The position numbers were made by a program, and so were the translations under genes. From Microbispora hainanensis (lineage in GTDB: Bacteria; Actinomycetota; Actinomycetes; Streptosporangiales; Streptosporangiaceae), in contig NZ_CP108086.1 in NCBI RefSeq assembly GCF_036186745.1, positions 2,418,001 to 2,482,000 on the forward strand: a stretch of 64,000 bases of DNA, read 5' to 3'. Positions 24,711 through 32,329 of this stretch are shown piece after piece. Numbering within the stretch: the stretch's first letter is position 1; each line of letters opens with the position of its first letter. The notes under the pieces were generated by a model. That model was not told where the DNA came from, did not search any database, and was given only the letters and a program-made list of their open reading frames with translations.

Positions 24711-25327
24711 CGCAGCGCGTGGAGGCAGAGGTCGACGACGGCATCGGCGTACGCGGCGTCGAGGGGCTGCCCCGACACCAGCAGCCGATAGTGGAGCGGC
24801 GCGAAGACGAGGTCGAGAGCCGTGTCCGGATCGACGTCGGCGCGGACGGCCCCGGCCCGCTGCGCCTCGCGCAGCGCCTCTCGCACGGGTGCCCGCCGGG
24901 GCTCGAACCACTGCTCCGCCATGGCGCGGGCCAGGTCGGGGTCGGTCTGCGCGGCGCCGATCAGTTCCCGTAGCCGGCTTCCCCCGGCCCCGTCCACGTA
25001 CAGGGTGAGGAATCCGTGCGCGTAGGCGCGCAGGAGCGTGGCGAGGTCGCCGGTGGCGAGGTCGCCGTCGGCGGGGAGAGGGCCGTCGGCGGGAAGGGGG
25101 CCGTCGGCGGGGAGCGGGCCGATGCTCACCTTGTCGAGGAACGCCTCGAAGACGATCGCCGCCTTCGAAGGCCACCACCGGTAGAGCGTCTGCCTGCCCA
25201 CGCCCGCCCTGGCGGCGATGCCGCCCATGGTGACCGACTGGTAGCCGCCCTCCACGAACAGGGCGTACGCGGCGTCGAGGATCGCCCGCCAGGACTCCTG
25301 GCTGCGGCGGGCGGGATCGGCGGGCAT
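24638..25327 (-). CDS. TetR-family regulator with PLPADG repeat
   Basis: A 229-residue TetR regulator. The HTH runs AILDAAYALFVEGGYQSVTM, GIAARAGVGRQTLYRWW (residues about 15-57). A three-copy GPLPAD repeat (residues 70-87) follows the DNA-binding domain at the junction with the ligand domain. I start at ATG 25327 because two perfect palindromes lie just upstream; ATG 25354 would put one palindrome inside the coding region. The divergent target is the glycoside-hydrolase-like gene at 25424. Its 3' end overlaps the anti-sigma-like gene by 73 bp. Confidence 0.88.
   Translation of the reverse strand: MPADPARRSQESWRAILDAAYALFVEGGYQSVTMGGIAARAGVGRQTLYRWWPSKAAIVFEAFLDKVSIGPLPADGPLPADGPLPADGDLATGDLATLLRAYAHGFLTLYVDGAGGSRLRELIGAAQTDPDLARAMAEQWFEPRRAPVREALREAQRAGAVRADVDPDTALDLVFAPLHYRLLVSGQPLDAAYADAVVDLCLHALRYIASDTTASRPSKSSLQGPQARR
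25067..25120 (-). repeat. Three 18-bp repeats encoding GPLPAD
   Basis: Three consecutive, nearly identical 18-nt units in the TetR gene encode GPLPAD x3, followed by a diverged GDLAT/GDLAT pair. Confidence 0.85.
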
Positions 25328-25342
25328 GGGTCCACTGTAGTG

Positions 25343-25362
25343 GAGACGAGACATCTCGTCTC
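25343..25362. promoter_or_regulatory. TetR operator O1 (perfect palindrome)
   Basis: GAGACGAGA-CA-TCTCGTCTC, 9-bp perfect arms, 16 bp upstream of the TetR start. Its centre is 35 bp from that of O2. Confidence 0.8.
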
Positions 25363-25376
25363 GTGTATGGTCGTCG

Positions 25377-25398
25377 CGAGACGAGATGTCTCGTCTCG
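25377..25398. promoter_or_regulatory. TetR operator O2 (perfect palindrome)
   Basis: CGAGACGAGA-TG-TCTCGTCTCG, 10-bp perfect arms with the same half-site as O1, 25 bp upstream of the glycoside-hydrolase-like gene. Confidence 0.8.
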
Positions 25399-25423
25399 TC
25401 AAAAGCCGTGAAGGAGGCGCGCT

Positions 25424-26602
25424 GTGACCGGAGACCCCGCGGCCGGAGGCCGCTTCACCATCGAGCGCCGCGACCGCTGGTCGCTGCGTACGCCTGACGG
25501 GTCCCCTTTCCTGTCCGTCGGGGTCGTCCACGCGGACGACACCAACCTGCGTTATCCGCACAACATCGGGATCTACCGGACGCGTTATGGCGGGTCACGC
25601 GGACGCTGGCTGCGCGAGGGACTGGTGCCGGAGATGACCTCGTGGGGGTTCAACACGATCGGCTGGACCTCGGAGTACGTCAGCGGCACCGGTCTCGCCA
25701 CGGAGGGCGGCCCCGTCGACCTCGGACACTCGGACGGCCTGCCGCCCGACGAGCTGGCCGCGTCGGGCCTGCCGTACACGCTGTCGCTGCGGGTGGCCGA
25801 GATCGAGCTGTGGAACGGGTCACCGGCCTACCGCGATCCCCGTACGCCTGCCTTCGCGGAGTGGTGCGATCACCTGGCCAGGACGCTGTGCCGCCCGGAC
25901 GACCCGAACCTGCTCGGCTACTTCCTCGCCGACGTGCCCTGCTGGGGTCCGCACCTGGCGGGCGGCGGCTTCCCGCCCGACGAGCTCTCCGCGATCGCGG
26001 AGGCCTACTATCGCGTCGCCACCGAGGCGATCCGGCGGCACGATCCCCACCATTTGATCCTGGGTGACCGCTACGGCACCCGGGCCGGGGTGCCCGAGCC
26101 GGTGCTCGACGCCATGGCGCCGTACGTCGACGTGCTGTCGGTGCAGACGTTCCCCCCTCCCGGGCCCGGCCACCTCGATGCGGCGCTCGACCGCATCGAA
26201 CGGTGGCACGAACGCACCACCCGGCCCGTCCTGATCGCCGACACCGGCAACTGGTGCCCGACGACGATGAGCCCTGGCCGTACGGGGTCCTGCCGTGACC
26301 AGCGCGAACGCGGCGAGGGGTACGCGACGGCGGCCGAGGCGTTCGCCGCCCGCCCGTGGTGCCTGGGCTGGCACTGGTGCAGCTGGCTGGAGAACCCCCA
26401 CCGCGGATTCGGGCTGAAGGACCCCTGGGACGAGCCCTACCGGGACCTCGTCGACGCCGTGACCGAGACCAACCACCGGCTGAGCGCGCTGCTAACCGCG
26501 GCGGCGCCGCAGCCGCGTGGCGATCGTGCCGAGCGCCGTCACCAGCGCGACCAGGCCCAGGACGACGAGCAGGTTGCGCCCGTAGTCCAGCGGCAGGAGT
26601 GA
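25424..26602 (+). CDS. Glycoside-hydrolase-like (TIM-barrel, agarase-related) protein
   Basis: A 392-residue cytoplasmic protein. FTIERRDRWSLRTPDGSPFL followed by SVGVVHADDTN is the N-terminal pattern of agarase-like/GH-A clan proteins; GFNTIGWTSEY, LLGYFLADVP, HLILGDRY, YVDVLSVQTFP, PVLIADTG and CLGWHWCSWLENPHRGFG look like successive barrel strands. The canonical acid/base Glu of clan A is replaced by Asp in FLADVPCW, so activity is uncertain. Target polysaccharide is unknown. GTG start with AAGGAGG upstream. Controlled most likely by the divergent TetR. The last 111 bp overlap the convergent membrane gene. Confidence 0.7.
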   Translation: MTGDPAAGGRFTIERRDRWSLRTPDGSPFLSVGVVHADDTNLRYPHNIGIYRTRYGGSRGRWLREGLVPEMTSWGFNTIGWTSEYVSGTGLATEGGPVDLGHSDGLPPDELAASGLPYTLSLRVAEIELWNGSPAYRDPRTPAFAEWCDHLARTLCRPDDPNLLGYFLADVPCWGPHLAGGGFPPDELSAIAEAYYRVATEAIRRHDPHHLILGDRYGTRAGVPEPVLDAMAPYVDVLSVQTFPPPGPGHLDAALDRIERWHERTTRPVLIADTGNWCPTTMSPGRTGSCRDQRERGEGYATAAEAFAARPWCLGWHWCSWLENPHRGFGLKDPWDEPYRDLVDAVTETNHRLSALLTAAAPQPRGDRAERRHQRDQAQDDEQVAPVVQRQE

Positions 26603-26947
26603 CGGATTGTCGGCCCGGCGGCCGAGACCCGTGACCATCGGCAGGGCGACGAACGACAGCACGGCCGCGACGATCAGCCCGGCCCGCACCCACGGTGGCG
26701 TACGCAGCCTCCCGGCGGCCACGCCGACGAGCAGGACGAGCGGCACGAGCACCCCGTCATGCGCCACGACGAAGCCGCCGAACCACAGCGCCCAGCCGAG
26801 CGGGTCGCTGTGGCGGGCGTCCACGAGCAGGCCGGTGAGTCCGGTGAGGACCAGGCCGCCGCCGATCGCGTATCCCAGCAGACGCGGTGCGTTCACGCGT
26901 CTCGGCAAGCGTCTCGGCAAGCGTCTCGGCAAGCGCGGTGCGTTCAC
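26492..26947 (-). CDS. Small membrane protein coupled to molybdopterin oxidoreductase gene
   Basis: A 151-residue protein with four hydrophobic segments (LGYAIGGGLVLTGLTGLLV, WFGGFVVAHDGVLVPLVLLV, WVRAGLIVAAVLSFVALPMV, LLVVLGLVALVTALGTI). GTG 26947 overlaps the stop of the sulfite-oxidase-type gene (GTGA), which indicates coupled translation and a likely membrane partner role. A 51-bp segment containing three 12-bp repeats duplicates the start (VNAPRL occurs twice); GTG 26896 would also serve as start and gives 134 residues. I do not recognise the family. Confidence 0.72.
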   Translation of the reverse strand: MNAPRLPRRLPRRLPRRVNAPRLLGYAIGGGLVLTGLTGLLVDARHSDPLGWALWFGGFVVAHDGVLVPLVLLVGVAAGRLRTPPWVRAGLIVAAVLSFVALPMVTGLGRRADNPSLLPLDYGRNLLVVLGLVALVTALGTIATRLRRRRG

Positions 26948-26949
26948 GC
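26884..26949 (-). repeat. Duplicated start region with three 12-bp repeats
   Basis: Three copies of GTCTCGGCAAGC (26899-26934, plus strand) are framed by two copies of GCGGTGCGTTCAC (26884-26896 and 26935-26947). The duplication preserves frame and gives two potential GTG starts 51 bp apart. Confidence 0.85.
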
Positions 26950-28119
26950 CGCCACCACCTTCGACACCCATTTGGTCTGCAGCACGCCCGGCCGGTTCGG
27001 CGCGATCAGCCGTACGGGGAAGCCGTGGTCGGGGGCGAGCGGCGCGCCGCCGATCCGCAGCGCCAGCAGCGTGAGCGGGTCGTTCCAGTGCGGTGGCCGC
27101 ACCTCGCTCGACCGGTAGCCCCCGCCTCTCTCCAGCGACTCGACCGTGAGAACGGCGTCCGGCGCGATGCCCGCCAGGGCGGCGAGGTCGCGCAGCCGGA
27201 TGCCCGACCACTCGGCCTCGGCGCTCCAGCCCTCCACACAGGCGATCGGCAGCCGCACGGTGTGCTGGGGGAGCCGCAGCAGGTCGTCGTACGCCAGGGA
27301 CAGCGGCGTGCGCACCGCGCCGGTCACGGTGAGCCGGTATCCCGGGTCGTGGATCACGGTGGTCACGCCCGCCGCCTCGGCGGACTTGTTGACAGGCAGG
27401 CCCTGCGGGCCGATGTGCGGGTCGCGCGGCGCCAGCAGGGCGAGCCTGGAAAGCGGCGCGTACGTCTCGCCCACCGTGAACAGCACGGTCAGGCCCGACG
27501 CGGCGGCCACCGTGCCGAGGAAGCGGCGCCGCGCCGTCACCGTCTCCGGGGGATCGACCTGCTCCCGCGTCCACAGGTTCCCGCGTATCTTCGCCCACTC
27601 GTTGACGACATGGATGATCAGGGCGCCGTACAGGAGATATGCCGTCCAGTAATGCGCGACGGGAAAAGAGAACGGCCACAGGTAAACGTACGAGATGTTC
27701 AGCAATCCAGTGACCAACTGGAATAGCGAAGCCCCGACGAGAACGAGCACGAGCGCGCGTTCCATGGCGTGGGAGAGCGACCGGAACGGCGGCCACTGCC
27801 ACAGCTTCGGATAAACGGTCCAGAGCTTCGCGAAAAGCAGCGGAACCGTCGCAAGCCCGCCGATGACGTGGAGCCCCTGCGTCACCCGATAAAGCCCGAC
27901 CGGCCGGGACGGCCACGCCAGGCCACCGGGTGGATGCTGCATGAAGTGGCTGATCAGGCCGGTCACGAAGGCCACGGTGAAGCTGATCCCGAGCCACATG
28001 CCGAGCCGGGCGGCCACGCGCTCGGAATGCAGCACGCTGCCGAAACGGCCGGGCACACTTCGAAGAAGTGTTTCGGCCCGTTCTCTCACGGCGGAATCAA
28101 CGACGGAATCACGCACCAT
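26944..28119 (-). CDS. Cytochrome b561-type / sulfite-oxidase-type molybdopterin fusion
   Basis: A 391-residue membrane oxidoreductase. Residues 20-185 form a four-helix cytochrome b (SHFMQH, GLHVIGGLATVPLLF, AHYWTAYLLYGALIIHVV) with candidate haem histidines. Then RRRFLGTVAAASGLTVLF, a twin-arginine-like anchor, precedes a sulfite-oxidase/MsrP-type molybdopterin domain whose Mo-ligating cysteine is in PIACVEGWSAEAEWSG. The catalytic domain should lie outside the membrane, passing electrons to or from quinone through the haems. Substrate unknown. ATG 28119 has AAGAGG upstream. GTGA overlap with the next membrane gene. Confidence 0.85.
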   Translation of the reverse strand: MVRDSVVDSAVRERAETLLRSVPGRFGSVLHSERVAARLGMWLGISFTVAFVTGLISHFMQHPPGGLAWPSRPVGLYRVTQGLHVIGGLATVPLLFAKLWTVYPKLWQWPPFRSLSHAMERALVLVLVGASLFQLVTGLLNISYVYLWPFSFPVAHYWTAYLLYGALIIHVVNEWAKIRGNLWTREQVDPPETVTARRRFLGTVAAASGLTVLFTVGETYAPLSRLALLAPRDPHIGPQGLPVNKSAEAAGVTTVIHDPGYRLTVTGAVRTPLSLAYDDLLRLPQHTVRLPIACVEGWSAEAEWSGIRLRDLAALAGIAPDAVLTVESLERGGGYRSSEVRPPHWNDPLTLLALRIGGAPLAPDHGFPVRLIAPNRPGVLQTKWVSKVVAA

Positions 28120-28448
28120 GGCGCGGCCTCTTTTCCCGGAACGGCGGCGAACCATGATCCGCGCCGCCCGCGCCGGAAAGGACATTCGGAAGCACAATCG
28201 CGACCGTACCGCCGCCCGGCCTCGCGAATGCTTACGGAACCATGACGGGCCGCCGGGAGATCCGGCCGGCGCTGGTCCACGGCCCTTTTCCGTCGGCCGG
28301 CACACGCGCCGGCCGGCACGGGCGGGGCGAAGATCTTTTGTCGGTGGCGCCTGTCAGGCTTGCCGTGAACCTCAAGTCCTTGTGGGAGCCCAGGCTGGGA
28401 CGCCAGCAGCGACCACGTCGTCCCCCTACAACCCTTGATCGAGGTGCC
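28120..28448. other. Divergent promoter region
   Basis: 329 bp between the molybdopterin fusion and the MFS gene. It contains CGGCCGGC-rich inverted repeats (around 28293-28319) but no operator or promoter that I can define with confidence, and no gene. Confidence 0.4.
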
Positions 28449-29906
28449 ATGTCCATCGCACAGGTCGATTCCCCAGCCGAACCCGCGACCGCGGTTTCGA
28501 GACGCACCCCGGCCGTGATCCGGCTGCTGGTGCTCGCCACGTTCGTGGTCATCCTCAACGAGACGATCATGATCAACGCGATCCCGCGGCTGATGGGCGC
28601 TCTGCACATCACCGAGCAGACCGCGCAGTGGCTCTCGACCGCCTTCATGCTGACCATGGCCGCCGTGATCCCGATCACCGGTTGGTTCCTGCAAAGGGTG
28701 ACCACGCGCCGCGCGTACGCCACCGCGATGGGCCTGTTCCTGCTCGGCACGGCGTTGGCCGCCGTCGCGCCGTCGTTCGAGGTGCTGCTGGGCGCCCGCA
28801 TCATTCAGGCGTGCGGCACGGCCGTGATGATGCCGCTGCTGATGACCACGTTGATGCAGGTCGTGCCCGAGTCGGAGCGGGGCCGCGTGATGGGCAACGT
28901 CAGCCTGGCCATCTCGGTCGCGCCCGCGATGGGCCCGACGGTGTCGGGCGTGATCCTCCAGTTCGGCTCCTGGCGGTTGCTGTTCGCCGTGGTGCTCCCC
29001 ATCGCCGGGATGATCACCTGGCGCGGCCTGAAGCAGCTCAAGAACGTCGGCGAGACCCAGGTCAGCTCGATCGACTGGCTGAGCGTGGTGACCTCGGCCG
29101 TGGGCTTCGGCGGACTGGTCTACGGGCTCAGCCGGTTCGAGGGTGGCAACGTTCGCGTGGCCGCCGCGATCGTGGGAGGCGGTCTGGCCGCCATCGCCGT
29201 CTTCGTCGTCCGCCAGATGTCGCTGCAGAAGCGCGGCGTGCCGCTGATGGACCTGCGCACCCTGCGCCACCGCACCTACACGGTCGCGCTGATCCTGATG
29301 GCGGTGTCCTTCATGGCGATGCTCGGCTCGATGATCCTGCTGCCGTTGTATCTGCAGAACATCCGCGCGCTCAGCCCCCTGGAGACCGGGCTCCTCGTGA
29401 TGCCGGGCGGTCTCGCGATGGGGCTGCTCGGTCCGCCCGTCGGCCGCCTGTTCGACCGGTTCGGCGGCCGGGTCCTGGTCATTCCCGGCGCTGTCGGGAT
29501 CGCGCTCGCGCTCGCCGGCTTCACCCAGGTCACCATGACCATGCCCTACTGGCAGCTCCTGGCGCTGCACGCGCTGCTGATGGTGAGCCTGGCCGCGACC
29601 TTCACCCCGGTGTTCACCCTCGGGCTCGGCGCGGTGCCCCCGCACCTCTACTCCCACGGCAGCTCGATCCTGAGCACGCTGCAGCAGGTCGCCGCGGCCT
29701 TCGGCACCGCGCTGGTGATCACCGTGATGAGCGCGCGAGCCGATGCCCTGCGATCGGCGGGAGTCGCGGAGGCGCTCGCCGACCTCGACGGCATGCGGCT
29801 GGCCTTCGTCATCGGCGCCGTGCTGTCTGTGGCCGTGGTCGTCACCGCCGTGCTCCTGCCCGCCCGAGCGGACAGCGCCGTCAAGTCGGCGGGGCCCGTC
29901 CACTGA
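28449..29906 (+). CDS. MFS drug/proton antiporter (DHA2, EmrB/QacA type)
   Basis: A 485-residue, 14-helix major facilitator of the DHA2 family. Helix 1 carries ATFVVILNETIMINAIPRLM, followed by TAQWLSTAFMLTMAAVIPITG (motif D1/motif A region) and GPTVSGVILQFGSWRLLF (motif C, the antiporter signature). It exports drugs or small amphiphiles with proton exchange. ATG 28449 has GAGGTG 5 nt upstream. It faces the molybdopterin fusion across a 329-bp spacer and converges on the xylanase gene; no regulator is adjacent. Confidence 0.92.
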   Translation: MSIAQVDSPAEPATAVSRRTPAVIRLLVLATFVVILNETIMINAIPRLMGALHITEQTAQWLSTAFMLTMAAVIPITGWFLQRVTTRRAYATAMGLFLLGTALAAVAPSFEVLLGARIIQACGTAVMMPLLMTTLMQVVPESERGRVMGNVSLAISVAPAMGPTVSGVILQFGSWRLLFAVVLPIAGMITWRGLKQLKNVGETQVSSIDWLSVVTSAVGFGGLVYGLSRFEGGNVRVAAAIVGGGLAAIAVFVVRQMSLQKRGVPLMDLRTLRHRTYTVALILMAVSFMAMLGSMILLPLYLQNIRALSPLETGLLVMPGGLAMGLLGPPVGRLFDRFGGRVLVIPGAVGIALALAGFTQVTMTMPYWQLLALHALLMVSLAATFTPVFTLGLGAVPPHLYSHGSSILSTLQQVAAAFGTALVITVMSARADALRSAGVAEALADLDGMRLAFVIGAVLSVAVVVTAVLLPARADSAVKSAGPVH

Positions 29907-30166
29907 GATGGGCCTGACATTGGCGGAGGGACGCCTGTGGTCGATCCGCCCGCCCCGCGATCGCGGAACGAGCGGATCTGGTCATCCGGCGGTCACAGCG
30001 CCTGGCGGCATATCCCTGGGGAAGAGGACGCCGCCGCCAGGCGTCGTACGGCGGGATGTGGCACACGGGGCCGCCTCGTGGAGTGCGGCCCCGTGCCCGT
30101 CGGCCGATGCGATCAGTCCGGCTGGTTCGGCCGGTTCGGTCAGTTCGGCCGGTTCTGCCGGGTCGG
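29907..30166. other. Convergent intergenic region with repeats
   Basis: No gene. Contains the terminator hairpin at 30064-30095 and, at about 30122-30170, a tandem GGTTCGGCCGGTTCGGTCA-type repeat that runs to the end of the xylanase gene. Confidence 0.45.
30064..30095. terminator. Strong hairpin between MFS and xylanase genes
   Basis: CACGGGGCCGC (30064-30074) pairs perfectly with GCGGCCCCGTG (30085-30095), an 11-bp stem with a 10-nt loop, between convergent genes; probably bidirectional. Confidence 0.6.
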
Positions 30167-31351
30167 TCAGGGGCGGCCCGGGCCTCCGCCGTCGCGGCGC
30201 GGCGCGCCCGCGGCGAGTGCGAGGTCCTGCTGGATCACGTAGTACTGCGACTTGGGCTTCAGGTCCGCGTCATACAGCAGGGCGGCGCCCTCCTGCGGGT
30301 CGGCGAACCAGCCGGGGATCCAGGAGTAGGTGTCGCCGAAGCCCCACGGGGTGAACGAGATGCACTCGCGCACCGCCAGGCAGGCCTTCAGAGCGCGGGA
30401 CCAGTAGCTCTCCTGGGCGTAGACGGCCAGCGGGTTGGTCGGGGTGTTCACGTTCGGCGCGGCCTCGGTGAACGTGCGGACGTCCACCTCGGTCTCGGCC
30501 ACCTTCAGGCCGAGGTCCGCGAAGCGCTGCAGGTTGTTCTGCAGGTCGGGGAAGCCGTACTGGGTGTCCAGGTGGCCCTGGAAGCCGACGCCGTCGATGG
30601 GCACGCGCTGCGCCTTCAGCGTCTTGACGAAGTCGTACACCGCGTTGCTCTTCGGCCCGGTGAACTCGAGGTTGTAGTCGTTGTAGAACAGCAGGGCCTT
30701 GGGGTCGGCCTCGTGTGCCCAGCGGAAGGCGTCGGCGATGTAGCCGAGGCCGCCCCACGCCTTGTACCAGATGGTCTCGCGGGGCTTGCCGTCGTCGTCG
30801 AACGCCTCGTTGACGACGTCCCACTGCCAGATGTCGCCCTTGAAGTGCTTCACCTGGTCCTGGATGTGCTTCTTGAGCACGGCCTTCACCTCGTTGTTCG
30901 ACAGCGTGGTGGTGAAGCCGTCGGAGGAGAGCCAGGTGGGCAGCTGGTTGTGCCACACCAGCGTGTGACCGCGGACCAGCTGCTTGTTCTTCTTCGCGAA
31001 GGAGACCAGCCGGTCGGCCGCGGCCCAGTCGTACGTGCCGCGGTTGGGCTCCACGAGCTGCCACTTCATCACGTTCTCCGGGGTGACGCTGGAGAACTGC
31101 TCGGCCGTGATCCGGGTGTATTCGGCGTTGCTGCCGAGCTCATCCGTGTTCACGGCGGTGCCGATGCGCAGGCCGATGCGGTCGCCGAGAGCGCGCAGCG
31201 AGTCCGCGGGGACGGGCGCGGAGTGCCCGGGGCCGGGCGGAGGAGGGGCGGGGGCGGCGCCGGGCTCGGCCGAGGCCGAGCCGGTGAGAGCCGCCCCGCT
31301 CAGCAGGACCGTGGCGCTCACGAGGCCGATGGACAGTGCGGAACGAAGCAC
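30167..31351 (-). CDS. Secreted endo-1,4-beta-xylanase, GH10
   Basis: A 394-residue exported xylanase. Signal peptide residues 1-28 (LSGAALTGSASA), a short Pro-rich linker, then a GH10 barrel from about residue 50. Acid/base E182 in WDVVNEAFDD and nucleophile E288 in VAETEVDVR are both present, with GHTLVWHNQLPTW as the conserved barrel strand. No binding module follows, so it is a single-domain enzyme cutting xylan backbones. GTG 31351 has GAGGAG upstream. It follows the CE4 deacetylase after 51 nt, so both are probably one operon under the CGAAA-N-TTTCG boxes upstream. Confidence 0.95.
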   Translation of the reverse strand: MLRSALSIGLVSATVLLSGAALTGSASAEPGAAPAPPPPGPGHSAPVPADSLRALGDRIGLRIGTAVNTDELGSNAEYTRITAEQFSSVTPENVMKWQLVEPNRGTYDWAAADRLVSFAKKNKQLVRGHTLVWHNQLPTWLSSDGFTTTLSNNEVKAVLKKHIQDQVKHFKGDIWQWDVVNEAFDDDGKPRETIWYKAWGGLGYIADAFRWAHEADPKALLFYNDYNLEFTGPKSNAVYDFVKTLKAQRVPIDGVGFQGHLDTQYGFPDLQNNLQRFADLGLKVAETEVDVRTFTEAAPNVNTPTNPLAVYAQESYWSRALKACLAVRECISFTPWGFGDTYSWIPGWFADPQEGAALLYDADLKPKSQYYVIQQDLALAAGAPRRDGGGPGRP

Positions 31352-31402
31352 ACGAACTCCTCGGGGGATGAAAGTGGGGGGTTGATGGGTACTGCGATCG
31401 GG

Positions 31403-32110
31403 TCAGCCCCGGCGGGCGGGCAGCGACAGGCGCCATCCCTCCGACCGGAGCGCGGGAATGACCGTGTCGACGGCGGCGATGGTCTGACTTCGGTCCCCGC
31501 CGCCGTCGTGCATCAGGACCACCGCCCCCGGTGTGATCCCTTCTCTCAGGCGGCGGACCAGCTCGGCGGTGCCCGGCGTCTCCCAGTCGCCGATGGCCAG
31601 ACGCCAGCCCAGCGCTTGCATGCCGAGGTCTGCCGCGACGGCCGGCGTCTGTCCCCAGTTGCCGTACGGGGCACGGAAGTACGGGATGCGCGCCCCTGGT
31701 ACGGCCGCGCGGATGGCGGCGGTCGTCTCCAGCAGATCGGCGCGGATCCGCTCGGCCGGCCAGGTCGCCATGTCGTCGTGGCGCATGCCGTGGTTGCACA
31801 GCGTGTGCCCGTCGGCGACGATCCGCCGGACGACCTCCGGGTGCTGCCGCACATGCTCGCCCCAGAGGCAGAAGACCGCCTTCACGCGGTGCTCGCGCAG
31901 CACGTCGAGCAGGCGCAGGGTGTCGGGCGGGTTCGGCCCGTCGTCGAAGGTGAAGCTGACCGACCGCCCGCCGCCGCGGGCCGAGTCGACGACCGTGGGA
32001 GTCGGGTTGTCGGCCAGCGCCGGGTGTGCCATGCCCAGCAGCAGACCTATCGCGGCCAGTGGAGCGGCGAGAAGACGTGGCCTGCGTGGGCGACGGCTTC
32101 GGTTGACCAC
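31403..32110 (-). CDS. Secreted polysaccharide deacetylase (CE4, NodB homology)
   Basis: A 235-residue protein with signal peptide (LLAAPLAAIGLLLGMAHPALA) and a NodB domain. Motif 1 is SFTFDDGP (D56, D57), motif 2 NHGMRH gives zinc ligands H107 and H111, motif 3 is YFRAPYGNW and motif 5 VVLMHDGG. Metal ligands are complete. CE4 enzymes deacetylate xylan, chitin or peptidoglycan; placement directly upstream of a GH10 xylanase favours acetylxylan esterase activity (inference). Confidence 0.92.
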   Translation of the reverse strand: MVNRSRRPRRPRLLAAPLAAIGLLLGMAHPALADNPTPTVVDSARGGGRSVSFTFDDGPNPPDTLRLLDVLREHRVKAVFCLWGEHVRQHPEVVRRIVADGHTLCNHGMRHDDMATWPAERIRADLLETTAAIRAAVPGARIPYFRAPYGNWGQTPAVAADLGMQALGWRLAIGDWETPGTAELVRRLREGITPGAVVLMHDGGGDRSQTIAAVDTVIPALRSEGWRLSLPARRG

Positions 32111-32139
32111 GATGACTCCATCTTCAGACGACGTACGCC

Positions 32140-32150
32140 CGAAAGTTTCT
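32140..32150. promoter_or_regulatory. CGAAA-N-TTTCG-like box, proximal
   Basis: CGAAAGTTTCT 30 bp upstream of the deacetylase start, ten of eleven positions of the CGAAA-N-TTTCG palindrome; ATTACGAAAGTAAT follows at about 32156-32169. Such boxes bind LacI-type repressors of xylanase genes in Streptomyces. Confidence 0.5.
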
Positions 32151-32299
32151 GTGACATTACGAAAGTAATGCAGACCATAGGAACGCGATAGTGCTACGTC
32201 AAGAGGTCAAAACCGCCCGCAAGCTCGCGTACACGGCGTCGTGGCTGATGAAAGGCATGCCAGCGGGTTCCCGACCGCCGTAAAACACCCGGCAGCCCC

Positions 32300-32314
32300 T
32301 CCGAAACTTTCGGA
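32300..32314. promoter_or_regulatory. CGAAA-N-TTTCG box, distal, perfect 15-bp palindrome
   Basis: TCCGAAA-C-TTTCGGA, a perfect palindrome 190 bp upstream of the deacetylase. It is framed by CCCCT and AGGGG, so it could also act as part of the terminator of the ABC gene ending at 32330. Confidence 0.6.
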
Positions 32315-32329
32315 TTAGAAGGGGTGTGA

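Noticed and set aside
26884-26949. CRISPR array
   Set aside because: Three 12-bp direct repeats without spacers; a minisatellite. No cas genes or CRISPR-like array occur in the window.
28086-29903. 605-codon minus-strand frame opposite the MFS gene
   Set aside because: His/Gln/Gly-rich antisense shadow of a DHA2 transporter.
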